A stretch of DNA of 6,650 nt, taken from the NCBI GenBank assembly GCA_016790385.1, contig JAEUNV010000518.1, positions 1 to 6,650 of the forward strand, written 5' to 3'. Shown in pieces: positions 1 to 5,558 of the stretch (position 1 is its first letter; each line of letters opens with the position of its first letter). This DNA comes from Zoogloea sp. (lineage in GTDB: Bacteria; Pseudomonadota; Gammaproteobacteria; Burkholderiales; Rhodocyclaceae). The notes beneath the pieces were generated by a model that was given only the letters and a program-made list of their open reading frames with translations, was not told the DNA's origin and did not search any database. The position numbers and the translations under genes were made by a program.

Positions 1-871
1 TGCCGCCCAGGGCTTCGACGATCTCCGGCAGCACCTCGGCGGTGGGGGGCAGGGTGTCGAGGGTGCGCCCCCCGTGGTTGGAGACGATCAGTCCGCCCAC
101 CGCAAGGCGGGCGGCTTCGCGGGCGTCGTCCGGGTGCAGCACACCCTTGAGGATGAGGGGAAGGGAAGTGCTGGCGCGCAGCCAGGCGATGTCGTCCCAG
201 GTGGGCGCGTGTTGCAGCAGGCCATCAAACAGGGCGCTCTGGTGAGGGTGCCGCGCGGGGTCCGGGCGCGGCGCAAGCCGGGAAAGGTTGATGGCGCTGA
301 TGCCGGAGGGCAGGCGGAAACCGGCCCGGCGCTCCCGGTCGCGGGCGCCGTTGCAGGGGGCATCAACCGTGAGCACCAGGGCTTCATAGCCGGCCGCCTC
401 GGCCCGCCGGATCAGTTCGAGATTGAAACCGCGGTCGTGTTGCAGGTAAAGCTGGAACCACAGGGGGCCGCGGCCCGGGTCATGGCGGATGGCATCGGCC
501 ACGGCTTCGAGGGGGGTACTGGCCTGGGTGCTGAGTATCAGCCCCGCTTCCTGGGCCGAAGCGGCCAGGGCGGTGCCGATCTCGCCGTCGGCGTGGGCCA
601 TGCGCTGATAGGCCACCGGGGCGAGCAGGATGGGGTGGGCAAGGCTGCGCCCCAAGAGCGTCACCCGGGTATTTCCGCCCGCCATCGGGCGCAGGACGCG
701 CGGATGAAGGCGCAGACGCTGCCACGCGGCGGAGTTGGCGGTGAGGGTGTGTTCGTCGGCCGCGCCGCCGGCAAAGTAGGCCCAGGCGTTGGCATCCAGC
801 ACGCCGCGGGCGTGGGCTTCGTGATCGGGCAGGGAGATCACGCCCTCGGGCAGGGTGGTCCGGGTGTTCAT
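1..871 (-). CDS. FMN-dependent alpha-hydroxy-acid oxidizing protein (C-terminus cut by window edge)
   Basis: Flavoenzyme of the glycolate oxidase / L-lactate dehydrogenase family, which oxidises a 2-hydroxy acid to the 2-oxo acid using FMN. 290 codons from ATG 871-869 are open to the left edge; the family is usually about 350-390 residues, so the last part is missing. Seen in the translation: WAYFAGGA (active-site Tyr about 32), LAPVAYQRMAHADGE (84-96), WFQLYLQ (Tyr 142), LTVDAP with a following Arg-rich stretch and GFRLP (167-188), LKGVL (catalytic-type Lys 242) and SNHGGRTLD (264-272, catalytic His 266 and substrate-binding Arg 269). The usual last motif is SNHGGRQLD; here Thr replaces Gln. 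No signal peptide is seen, so it is probably cytoplasmic. It starts only 4 bp after the stop of piuC and is probably co-transcribed with it. No strong Shine-Dalgarno is visible, so translational coupling is plausible. The substrate (lactate, glycolate, mandelate or another hydroxy acid) cannot be told from sequence. Confidence 0.93.
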   Translation of the reverse strand, partial: MNTRTTLPEGVISLPDHEAHARGVLDANAWAYFAGGAADEHTLTANSAAWQRLRLHPRVLRPMAGGNTRVTLLGRSLAHPILLAPVAYQRMAHADGEIGTALAASAQEAGLILSTQASTPLEAVADAIRHDPGRGPLWFQLYLQHDRGFNLELIRRAEAAGYEALVLTVDAPCNGARDRERRAGFRLPSGISAINLSRLAPRPDPARHPHQSALFDGLLQHAPTWDDIAWLRASTSLPLILKGVLHPDDAREAARLAVGGLIVSNHGGRTLDTLPPTAEVLPEIVEALGG

Positions 872-875
872 GGCT

Positions 876-1559
876 TCAGGTGTCGGCCCACATGCGCAGC
901 AGGTTGTGATACGTACCGGTGAGGTCCACCGCTTCGGCGGTTTCACCGTGTTTTTCACGCAGGCGCATGATGGCCATGTCCAGGTCGAAGAGCAGGCGGC
1001 GCTGCTCGTCACTGCGCACCATGCTTTCAACCCAGAAGAAACAGGCGAGGCGGTGGCCGCGGGTTACGGGCGTGACTTCGTGAACGCTGGTGCCCGGATA
1101 GAGCACGGCGTCGCCGGCGGGGAGCTTGACGCCGCGGGCGCAGTAAGTGTCCTGGACCCGCAGTTCGCCGCCTTCGTATTCATCCGGGTCGGCCAGGAAG
1201 ACGGTGCATGACACATCGGTGCGCACCCGCTCGCCCGTGTCGGCGCGAAAGCGGATGGCGTTGTCCACGTGGCTGCCGTAGTACGGCGTGTCGCCGCCGT
1301 AGCGATTCACCCGGGGGGTGAAGATCTTCTTGGGCAGGGCGGCGGTGAGGAAGAGCGGGTGTCGGTCCAGGGCGCGCAGCACCAGCTGGCGGATCAGCGT
1401 TGCCGGGGCGCAGTCGTGGGGCAGTTGTTCGTTGTTCTTGACCGTGGCCGCCTGGGGGCCGGCACTGTCGCGGCCATCCGCCCAGGGGGCGTCGATGAGC
1501 GCCTGGCGGGCCTGGCGGACTTCCTCGGCGGTCAGCAGTTCAGGGATGTGGATGAGCAT
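876..1559 (-). CDS. piuC: PiuC/YbiX-type Fe(II)/2-oxoglutarate-dependent dioxygenase (PKHD-type hydroxylase)
   Basis: 227 residues, the usual length for this family. It is a double-stranded beta-helix oxygenase using Fe(II) and 2-oxoglutarate. The start [14 protein letters not shown] matches the family's N-terminus. The VKNNEQ segment (40-45) is typical, the iron ligands are His 97 and Asp 99 in YYGSHVDNA plus His 160 in [10 protein letters not shown], and Arg 170 in [11 protein letters not shown] is the 2-oxoglutarate-binding arginine. The C-terminal part ends in the usual helical tail with YHNLLRMW. In E. coli (fiu-ybiX) and Pseudomonas (piuA-piuC) the gene sits beside a catecholate siderophore receptor, as it does here; the natural substrate is not firmly known. 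It follows the receptor by 96 bp, a gap holding a strong stem-loop, and precedes the hydroxy-acid oxidase by 4 bp. No clear Shine-Dalgarno lies before ATG 1559-1557, yet the N-terminus fits the family so well that the start is likely right. Confidence 0.95.
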   Translation of the reverse strand: MLIHIPELLTAEEVRQARQALIDAPWADGRDSAGPQAATVKNNEQLPHDCAPATLIRQLVLRALDRHPLFLTAALPKKIFTPRVNRYGGDTPYYGSHVDNAIRFRADTGERVRTDVSCTVFLADPDEYEGGELRVQDTYCARGVKLPAGDAVLYPGTSVHEVTPVTRGHRLACFFWVESMVRSDEQRRLLFDLDMAIMRLREKHGETAEAVDLTGTYHNLLRMWADT

Positions 1560-1593
1560 GGTCGGGTGCGGAGGGGCTAAGCCGGCAAGTGCG

Positions 1594-1629
1594 GGAAAGG
1601 GGATGCTCCGGCTGTTGCATCCCCTTTCC
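1594..1629 (-). promoter_or_regulatory. Strong stem-loop between the receptor gene and piuC
   Basis: A perfect 13-bp inverted repeat: GGAAAGGGGATGC at 1594-1606 and its complement at 1617-1629, with a 10-nt loop. It lies 27 bp past the receptor stop codon and 34 bp before the piuC start. Read on the minus strand it is followed by CGCACTTG rather than a run of T, so it is not a classic intrinsic terminator. It may be a partial terminator, or a 3' stabiliser and processing site that makes receptor mRNA outnumber piuC mRNA. If it did terminate fully, piuC would need its own promoter, and none is evident in the short gap. Confidence 0.6.
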
Positions 1630-1655
1630 TTCGAACCCTTATCCGCCGCCGTGCA

Positions 1656-3938
1656 TCAGAACTTGATGCTGGCGGTGAGGTAGTAGGTCCGGCCGAAACC
1701 GGGGATGTAATGGCCGGAATACAGGGAGTCCGCGTAAAGCTTGTTACTTAGGTTGATCAGGTTGGCCTTCAGGGTCAGGCGTTCGGGAAGGACCTCGTAT
1801 TCGGCCATGGCGTCGTAGGTTACGTAGCCGTCGGAGTACCAGCCCGGGTTACGGTTGGGCGTCATCTTGGTGCGTCCGTTGGCACCCGCGCCGATGCGCA
1901 GCTTCTCGGTGACCTGATAGGAGCTCCACAGTGTGCCCTGGTGTTTCGGGATCAGGGACGGACGACGTCCCTGGCCTTCGGCGCCTTCCGCGCCCTTGTC
2001 GATCTCGGCATCCCAGATCCAGGTGTAGGAGCCATAGATTTCCCAGCGCGGGGTGATCTTGCCGATTACGTCGGTTTCGAAGCCGGTGGCGTGACGCTTG
2101 CCCGAAAGCACCGCGACAGGGATCAGGGGGTCGGTGTTGCGCTCGTTGAGCTTGACGCCCCGGAACAAGGCCAAGCGGGTGGACATGCGCCGGTCGGCCG
2201 AGTCGATCTTGGCTCCAAGCTCCAGGTTCATGCTCTTCTCCGGCGGGGTATCCACGGTGGCGGCGCTGTAGGAGTAGGTGTCGCCCGAGGTGTTGAACGA
2301 GGTGGCGTAGGAGAGGTGGAAGGAGTGACGGTCGGAGGGTTGATACATCACGCCGTAACGCTGACTCCATTTGTAGATGGCCTGCTCGTAGTTGCTAAAG
2401 GACGCGACGTTGGTGTTGCTCAGGCCAAAGACATCGTACTTGCCCGACATGGCGTCATAGCGCAGTCCGCCGAGAAGCTTCCAGTGGTCGGCGATTTTGA
2501 TCAGATCCTGAGCGTAAATACCGCCCGAGACGGCTTCGAACTCGCTGGTTTTGCGCAGCGTGCGCAGGCTCTCGTCGATCCACGCCCCGTCGTCAGTATT
2601 GCCGTAGGTGGTGGTCGGCTTTGTCAGGCTGACGCCACCCTGGGCCGCGCTGAGGGCGCCGCGAACGATCTTCTTCTCCCACGCAAAATCCACCCCGGTG
2701 AGTACTTCGTGCTTGAAACCCAGTGCTTCAAACTTGGACGACAGGTCGCTCTGGGCAAACAGGTTCTCCATGCTCTGCACCTTTAGATTGGTGCCACGGT
2801 TGATCACCGTGTTCGGATTGAGGGTGGCCAGGGTGACGGCCTGCCCGCCCGGTTGCAGGGTGGCGGGTGCAAAGCGCACGGTGCCGGCCCGCTGATCCCG
2901 TTCGAAGTCGCCCTTGCGCACTTTGGTCACCAGTTCGGTGTCCGCTGAGAAGCGGTGGGTGTGCATGAAAGTGGCGTAGCCGGCGGTGCCCTTGTTGTAG
3001 TCGCTGGCCATGCCCCAGTAACTCTTGGGGTCGGCCGGCAGCATGGTAGTTGCGCTCACCGGCGAGCTTGAATTGGGGCGAACCCACGGCAGGCCATAGT
3101 TCATGCCGTTGCTGTTGTTGAGGTAGAAATAACCCACCTCGAACTCGTCGCGGGTGCCGATACCCCATCGGTAGTCGACTGCGAAGCCATATTTGTCCAG
3201 GCTGGAGCCGGCGCCGTTGTTGTCGGCCAGGGTGCGCATGGCGTTGATGCGCAGGGCGGCGTCTTCGCCAGTCTTGACGTTGATGTCGGCCACCGCACGG
3301 CGGTACTGGTGGCTGCCCAGGGTCAGGTCAATCTGGGTTTCGTCGAGCAGACGGGCCTGCTTGTTCACCTGGTTGACCGCGCCACCGGTGGAGCCACGGC
3401 CGAAGAGCATGGAAGCGGAGCCCCGCAGCACTTCGATGCGATCCATGTTGAAGGTGTCCCGGTCGTAGAAGGCGGGGTCGCGCATGCCGTCGATGAACAG
3501 GTCACCCGTGGAGTTGAGGGGGAAGCCGCGCAGGCGGACGTCTTCCTCGCCGCCCTCGGCCGCCAGGAAGGTGATGCCCGAGGTCATCTTGAGGGCTTCC
3601 TTGACGGTGTCGATCTTGCGGTCGTCCATGAGCTTCTCGGTGACGACGGTGACCGACTGGGGAATGTCGCGGAGTGCCTGTTTGCCCTTGCCGATGCGGG
3701 TGGTGGTGGTGCGCAGGGTGTCCTTGCCCTCCTGTTCGCGCTCCGCGTCGGCTTTGACGACCACCGGTTTGAGGGTTTTCTCCTCGCCCTGGGCGGTCGG
3801 GGTTTGGGCGAAAGCGCCCACGGAAGCGGCGAACATCATGGCGCCAAGGGGAAGGACGATCTTGTCGGGCGCCGGCGCGGCAGTGGAGGCGGGGGTTCGG
3901 TGACGGACCGCGACGCGGCGGGATTTCTTGTTAGCCAT
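1656..3938 (-). CDS. fiu: TonB-dependent catecholate siderophore receptor (Fiu/PiuA-like)
   Basis: Outer-membrane ferric-siderophore receptor of 760 residues, close to the usual length of Fiu. The N-terminus is basic and extended (MANKKSRRVAVRHR), then a hydrophobic stretch (about 28-42) ends in AFAQ, giving a likely signal-peptide cut near residue 44. A TonB-box-like KPVVVKA (57-63) follows. The plug domain (about 85-195) has DIPQSVTVVTEKLMDD, VRLRGF, FIDGMRD, DTFNMDRIEVLRGSAS and FGRGSTGGAVNQV, the standard plug motifs. The rest is a beta-barrel with many aromatic residues, ending in YYLTASIKF with the terminal Phe used for outer-membrane insertion. Pairing with piuC downstream supports the Fiu/PiuA assignment and so a catecholate ligand, but the ligand itself is inferred. 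It is transcribed from a Fur-box promoter about 100 bp upstream. The ACGAGAGG ribosome site 7 nt before ATG 3938-3936 supports this start. Other siderophore-receptor subfamilies remain possible. Confidence 0.95.
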   Translation of the reverse strand: MANKKSRRVAVRHRTPASTAAPAPDKIVLPLGAMMFAASVGAFAQTPTAQGEEKTLKPVVVKADAEREQEGKDTLRTTTTRIGKGKQALRDIPQSVTVVTEKLMDDRKIDTVKEALKMTSGITFLAAEGGEEDVRLRGFPLNSTGDLFIDGMRDPAFYDRDTFNMDRIEVLRGSASMLFGRGSTGGAVNQVNKQARLLDETQIDLTLGSHQYRRAVADINVKTGEDAALRINAMRTLADNNGAGSSLDKYGFAVDYRWGIGTRDEFEVGYFYLNNSNGMNYGLPWVRPNSSSPVSATTMLPADPKSYWGMASDYNKGTAGYATFMHTHRFSADTELVTKVRKGDFERDQRAGTVRFAPATLQPGGQAVTLATLNPNTVINRGTNLKVQSMENLFAQSDLSSKFEALGFKHEVLTGVDFAWEKKIVRGALSAAQGGVSLTKPTTTYGNTDDGAWIDESLRTLRKTSEFEAVSGGIYAQDLIKIADHWKLLGGLRYDAMSGKYDVFGLSNTNVASFSNYEQAIYKWSQRYGVMYQPSDRHSFHLSYATSFNTSGDTYSYSAATVDTPPEKSMNLELGAKIDSADRRMSTRLALFRGVKLNERNTDPLIPVAVLSGKRHATGFETDVIGKITPRWEIYGSYTWIWDAEIDKGAEGAEGQGRRPSLIPKHQGTLWSSYQVTEKLRIGAGANGRTKMTPNRNPGWYSDGYVTYDAMAEYEVLPERLTLKANLINLSNKLYADSLYSGHYIPGFGRTYYLTASIKF

Positions 3939-3945
3939 GGCAAAG

Positions 3946-3953
3946 CCTCTCGT
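3946..3953 (-). promoter_or_regulatory. Ribosome binding site of the siderophore receptor
   Basis: On the minus strand ACGAGAGG ends 7 nt before the ATG at 3938. It is a good Shine-Dalgarno match and fixes the start despite the long basic N-terminal region of the signal peptide. Confidence 0.7.
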
Positions 3954-3985
3954 AATGAAATCGTTGGGGTTTCACGACCTGAGGC

Positions 3986-4016
3986 TGGCTGGCTTGGCTA
4001 GCAGATGGCTGGCTTG
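3986..4016 (-). repeat. Direct repeat in the 5' untranslated region of the receptor
   Basis: Two perfect 11-bp copies (CAAGCCAGCCA on the minus strand, at 4016-4006 and 3996-3986) have a 20-bp period and are separated by a spacer that, with flanking bases, includes the palindrome GCTAGC (3997-4002). A further partial GGCTGG unit overlaps at 3983-3988. The repeats lie between the predicted transcription start (near 4029) and the ribosome site, so they would be in the leader RNA. Function unknown. Confidence 0.7.
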
Positions 4017-4035
4017 CCCGTAAGATCTTGTTGCA

Positions 4036-4064
4036 ACTGTAACGATAATGAGAATGATTGTCAA
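4036..4064 (-). promoter_or_regulatory. Sigma70-type promoter of the siderophore receptor operon
   Basis: On the minus strand a perfect -35 TTGACA (4064-4059), a 17-bp spacer and a -10 TACAGT (4041-4036, 4 of 6). Transcription would start near 4029 and give a leader of about 90 nt. The Fur-like site at 4044-4062 covers the spacer and most of the -35, the classic arrangement for iron repression. Confidence 0.8.
4044..4062. promoter_or_regulatory. Fur box of the siderophore receptor promoter
   Basis: GATAATGAGAATGATTGTC matches the 19-bp Fur consensus GATAATGATAATCATTATC at 16 of 19 positions. It lies in an AT-rich island of an otherwise GC-rich window and overlaps the -35 and spacer of the receptor promoter. 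Iron-loaded Fur bound here would be expected to block RNA polymerase. Confidence 0.88.
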
Positions 4065-4090
4065 TAAAAACGCTGCGCTGCGGCATGAAT

Positions 4091-4119
4091 GCCAAAGGCC
4101 GGAAACCCCGGCCTTTGGC
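4091..4119 (-). terminator. Hairpin terminator after the ferric-iron-binding protein gene
   Basis: A perfect 12-bp inverted repeat, GCCAAAGGCCGG (4091-4102) and its complement (4108-4119), with a 5-nt loop, 23 bp past the stop codon at 4143. On the minus strand the next bases are ATTCATGCC, so the U-tract is poor, although the stem is very stable. A second short hairpin (GCTGAG at 4132-4137, CTCAGC at 4142-4147) overlaps the stop codon itself. Together they separate this transcript from the receptor promoter that begins about 25 bp further on. Confidence 0.65.
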
Positions 4120-4142
4120 TCCTGCCTGCGAGCTGAGACGGC

Positions 4143-5165
4143 TCAGCGGAAGCCGGCGCGGTCGTAGATCTTCTGGGCGTCGATCACGGTGTCGGCAAGT
4201 TTGCCCACGGGCAGGGTGTCGGCCTTGAACTTGCCCATGGCTTCGAGCCCCCGGTTGGAGATCTTCACGCCGACCACCACCGGCCACTCGTTGTTGCCAT
4301 TGGCGAAGTAATCCTGGGCTTCGGGCGAGGCCAGGTATTCCAGGAACTTGACGGCGGCTTCCTTGTGCGGCGCGGTCTTGAGCATGCCGCCACCGGAGAT
4401 GTTGATGTGGGTGCCGAAGCTGGACTGGTTGGGCCACACGATGCCGATGCGATCCACAACCTTTTGATCTTCGGGTTTGGTGGACTTGAACATGCGCGCC
4501 AGATAGTAGGAATTGACCAGCGCCACGCCGCATTCGCCCGCGGCGACCGCCTTGATCTGGTCGGTGTCGCCGCCCTTGGGCGCGCGGGCAAAGTTGGCCA
4601 CCAGGCCTCGGGCCCATTCTTCGGTCTTGGCGGCGCCGATGTGCTGGATCAGGGCCGAGCCCAGGGACATGTTGTAGGCGTGGCTGCCCGAGCGGGTGCA
4701 CACCTTGCCCTTGAGTTCGGGCTTGGCGAGGTCTTCATAGTTGCGCACCTGGTCGGGTTTCACATCGAGCTTGTTGTAAACGATGACCCGGGCGCGGGTG
4801 GAAAAGGCGAACCAGCGGTCGGTGTGCAGATGGGCGGGAATGACCGATTTGAGCGTCGGGGAGTCCACGGTGGCAAAGATGCCGTACTGGTCGGCGGCGG
4901 CCAGACGGGCGGCGTCCACGGTGATGAACACATCCGCCGGGCTGTTGGCTCCTTCGTTGCGGATGCGTTCGAGGAGTTCCTCCTCCTTGCCTTCAATGCG
5001 GTTGATCTTGATGCCGGTGCGGGCGGTGAAGTTGGAATACAGGGCTTCGTCGGTCTGGTAGTGGCGGGCGGTGTAGAGGTTGAGTTCGGTGTCGGCGGCG
5101 AGCGCGGTGTTGGCCAGGGCGGCGCTGGCTGCCAGCAGGGCGGCGAGGGTTTTCAGCTTGGTCAT
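4143..5165 (-). CDS. Periplasmic Fe(3+)-binding protein of an ABC transporter (FutA/IdiA/FbpA type)
   Basis: 340 residues, normal for the family. A clear signal peptide (MTKLKTLAALLAASAALANT, cut after ALA at about residue 23) sends it to the periplasm, where it would bind ferric iron and deliver it to an inner-membrane permease and ATPase. Seen: LNLYTARHYQTDEALY (28-43), ADVFITVDAARL (77-88), GSHAYN (160-165) and VNSYYLARM (217-225). Tyr 220 and Tyr 221 are the paired iron-ligand tyrosines of this family; Tyr 164 and Tyr 31 or 36 are the likely others. Cys 156 and Cys 212 might form a disulfide. No permease or ATPase gene adjoins it in the window; the gene upstream is a YkgJ-type protein and the gene downstream is the receptor. 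The Fur-like site upstream suggests repression by iron. No good Shine-Dalgarno precedes ATG 5165-5163, but the signal peptide fits this start. Binding of another metal or of an Fe-chelate is less likely. Confidence 0.95.
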   Translation of the reverse strand: MTKLKTLAALLAASAALANTALAADTELNLYTARHYQTDEALYSNFTARTGIKINRIEGKEEELLERIRNEGANSPADVFITVDAARLAAADQYGIFATVDSPTLKSVIPAHLHTDRWFAFSTRARVIVYNKLDVKPDQVRNYEDLAKPELKGKVCTRSGSHAYNMSLGSALIQHIGAAKTEEWARGLVANFARAPKGGDTDQIKAVAAGECGVALVNSYYLARMFKSTKPEDQKVVDRIGIVWPNQSSFGTHINISGGGMLKTAPHKEAAVKFLEYLASPEAQDYFANGNNEWPVVVGVKISNRGLEAMGKFKADTLPVGKLADTVIDAQKIYDRAGFR

Positions 5166-5201
5166 GGTTGGGTCGGAGCCTGAATGGAGAAGACCCGGCC
5201 G

Positions 5202-5230
5202 ATAGTATCGAGACTTGTTGTTGTTTGCAA
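5202..5230 (-). promoter_or_regulatory. Candidate promoter of the ferric-iron-binding protein gene
   Basis: On the minus strand TTGCAA (5230-5225), a 17-bp spacer and TACTAT (5207-5202); each hexamer matches the sigma70 consensus at 4 of 6. It would start transcription about 30 nt before the ATG. The Fur-like site abuts and partly overlaps the -35 hexamer, which supports this placement. Confidence 0.45.
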
Positions 5231-5245
5231 ATGAAAGTCATTCTC
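5227..5245. promoter_or_regulatory. Fur-like box before the ferric-iron-binding protein gene
   Basis: GCAAATGAAAGTCATTCTC matches the 19-bp Fur consensus at 14 of 19 on the plus strand and 13 of 19 on the minus strand. Its strongest part is the ATGA-N3-TCAT core. It sits over the -35 side of the candidate promoter and overlaps the stop codon (5246-5244) of the upstream cysteine-cluster gene. It is weaker than the site at 4044-4062, so regulation by iron is likely but less tight. Confidence 0.7.
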
Positions 5246-5558
5246 AAAAAATATCGGGCAAACCATGGCGTGCCCGGGCCTTGAGGCATTGTTCGTCGCC
5301 CGCTTCCACCTCCCGGCAGGGGGAGGGGCGCCGGTCGTAGACCTGGCAGCTCACCGCCCGGCCCACGGTGCCCACCAGCGCGGCGCAGTGGGGTTGCGTG
5401 CCCTGGGTGCCGCGCATGCAGGCGAACCAGGCATTGACCTGCTCGGTGAGCTCCGTCGGCAGCCCGAGGGCCTCGGCCTCGGACCAGTAGAAAGACACGC
5501 GGAAAGTGGCGCAGCAGGCGCCGCAGTCGAGGCAGGGATTGCTGTCGGCAGGGCTCAT
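5244..5558 (-). CDS. YkgJ-family cysteine cluster protein
   Basis: A 104-residue cytoplasmic protein with nine cysteines. The N-terminal CLDCGACC (Cys 9, 12, 15, 16) and the later CQVYDRRPSPCREV (Cys 71 and 81), with Cys 47, 58 and 91, match the YkgJ / UPF0153 zinc- or iron-sulfur-binding family, in which CxxC-GxCC and C-x-Y-x-x-RP-x-x-C are the signature. The biochemical role of the family is not established; bound metal is inferred from the cysteines. Its ATG overlaps the TGA of the upstream WYL regulator in an ATGA arrangement (5558-5555), so translation is probably coupled. No terminator lies between it and the ferric-binding gene, so some read-through is possible. Length is normal for the short members of the family. 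Confidence 0.9.
   Translation of the reverse strand: MSPADSNPCLDCGACCATFRVSFYWSEAEALGLPTELTEQVNAWFACMRGTQGTQPHCAALVGTVGRAVSCQVYDRRPSPCREVEAGDEQCLKARARHGLPDIF

Noticed and set aside
74..922. 282-codon open frame on the plus strand
   Set aside because: It is antisense to the hydroxy-acid oxidase, whose minus-strand translation carries all family motifs. The plus frame is Gly/Ala/Arg-rich with no recognisable domain, a typical by-product of GC-rich coding DNA.
1620..1655. Intrinsic terminator on the plus strand using the 1594-1629 stem
   Set aside because: No plus-strand gene ends here, and the bases after the stem are not a T run.
3309..4001. 230-codon plus-strand open frame across the start of the receptor gene
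   Set aside because: It is antisense to the receptor signal peptide and plug domain, is of low complexity, and would run through the receptor's leader region; no family is recognisable.
3983..4016. Start of a CRISPR array or insertion-sequence end
   Set aside because: There are only two 11-bp copies with a 9-bp gap, no spacers of CRISPR size, and no transposase nearby.
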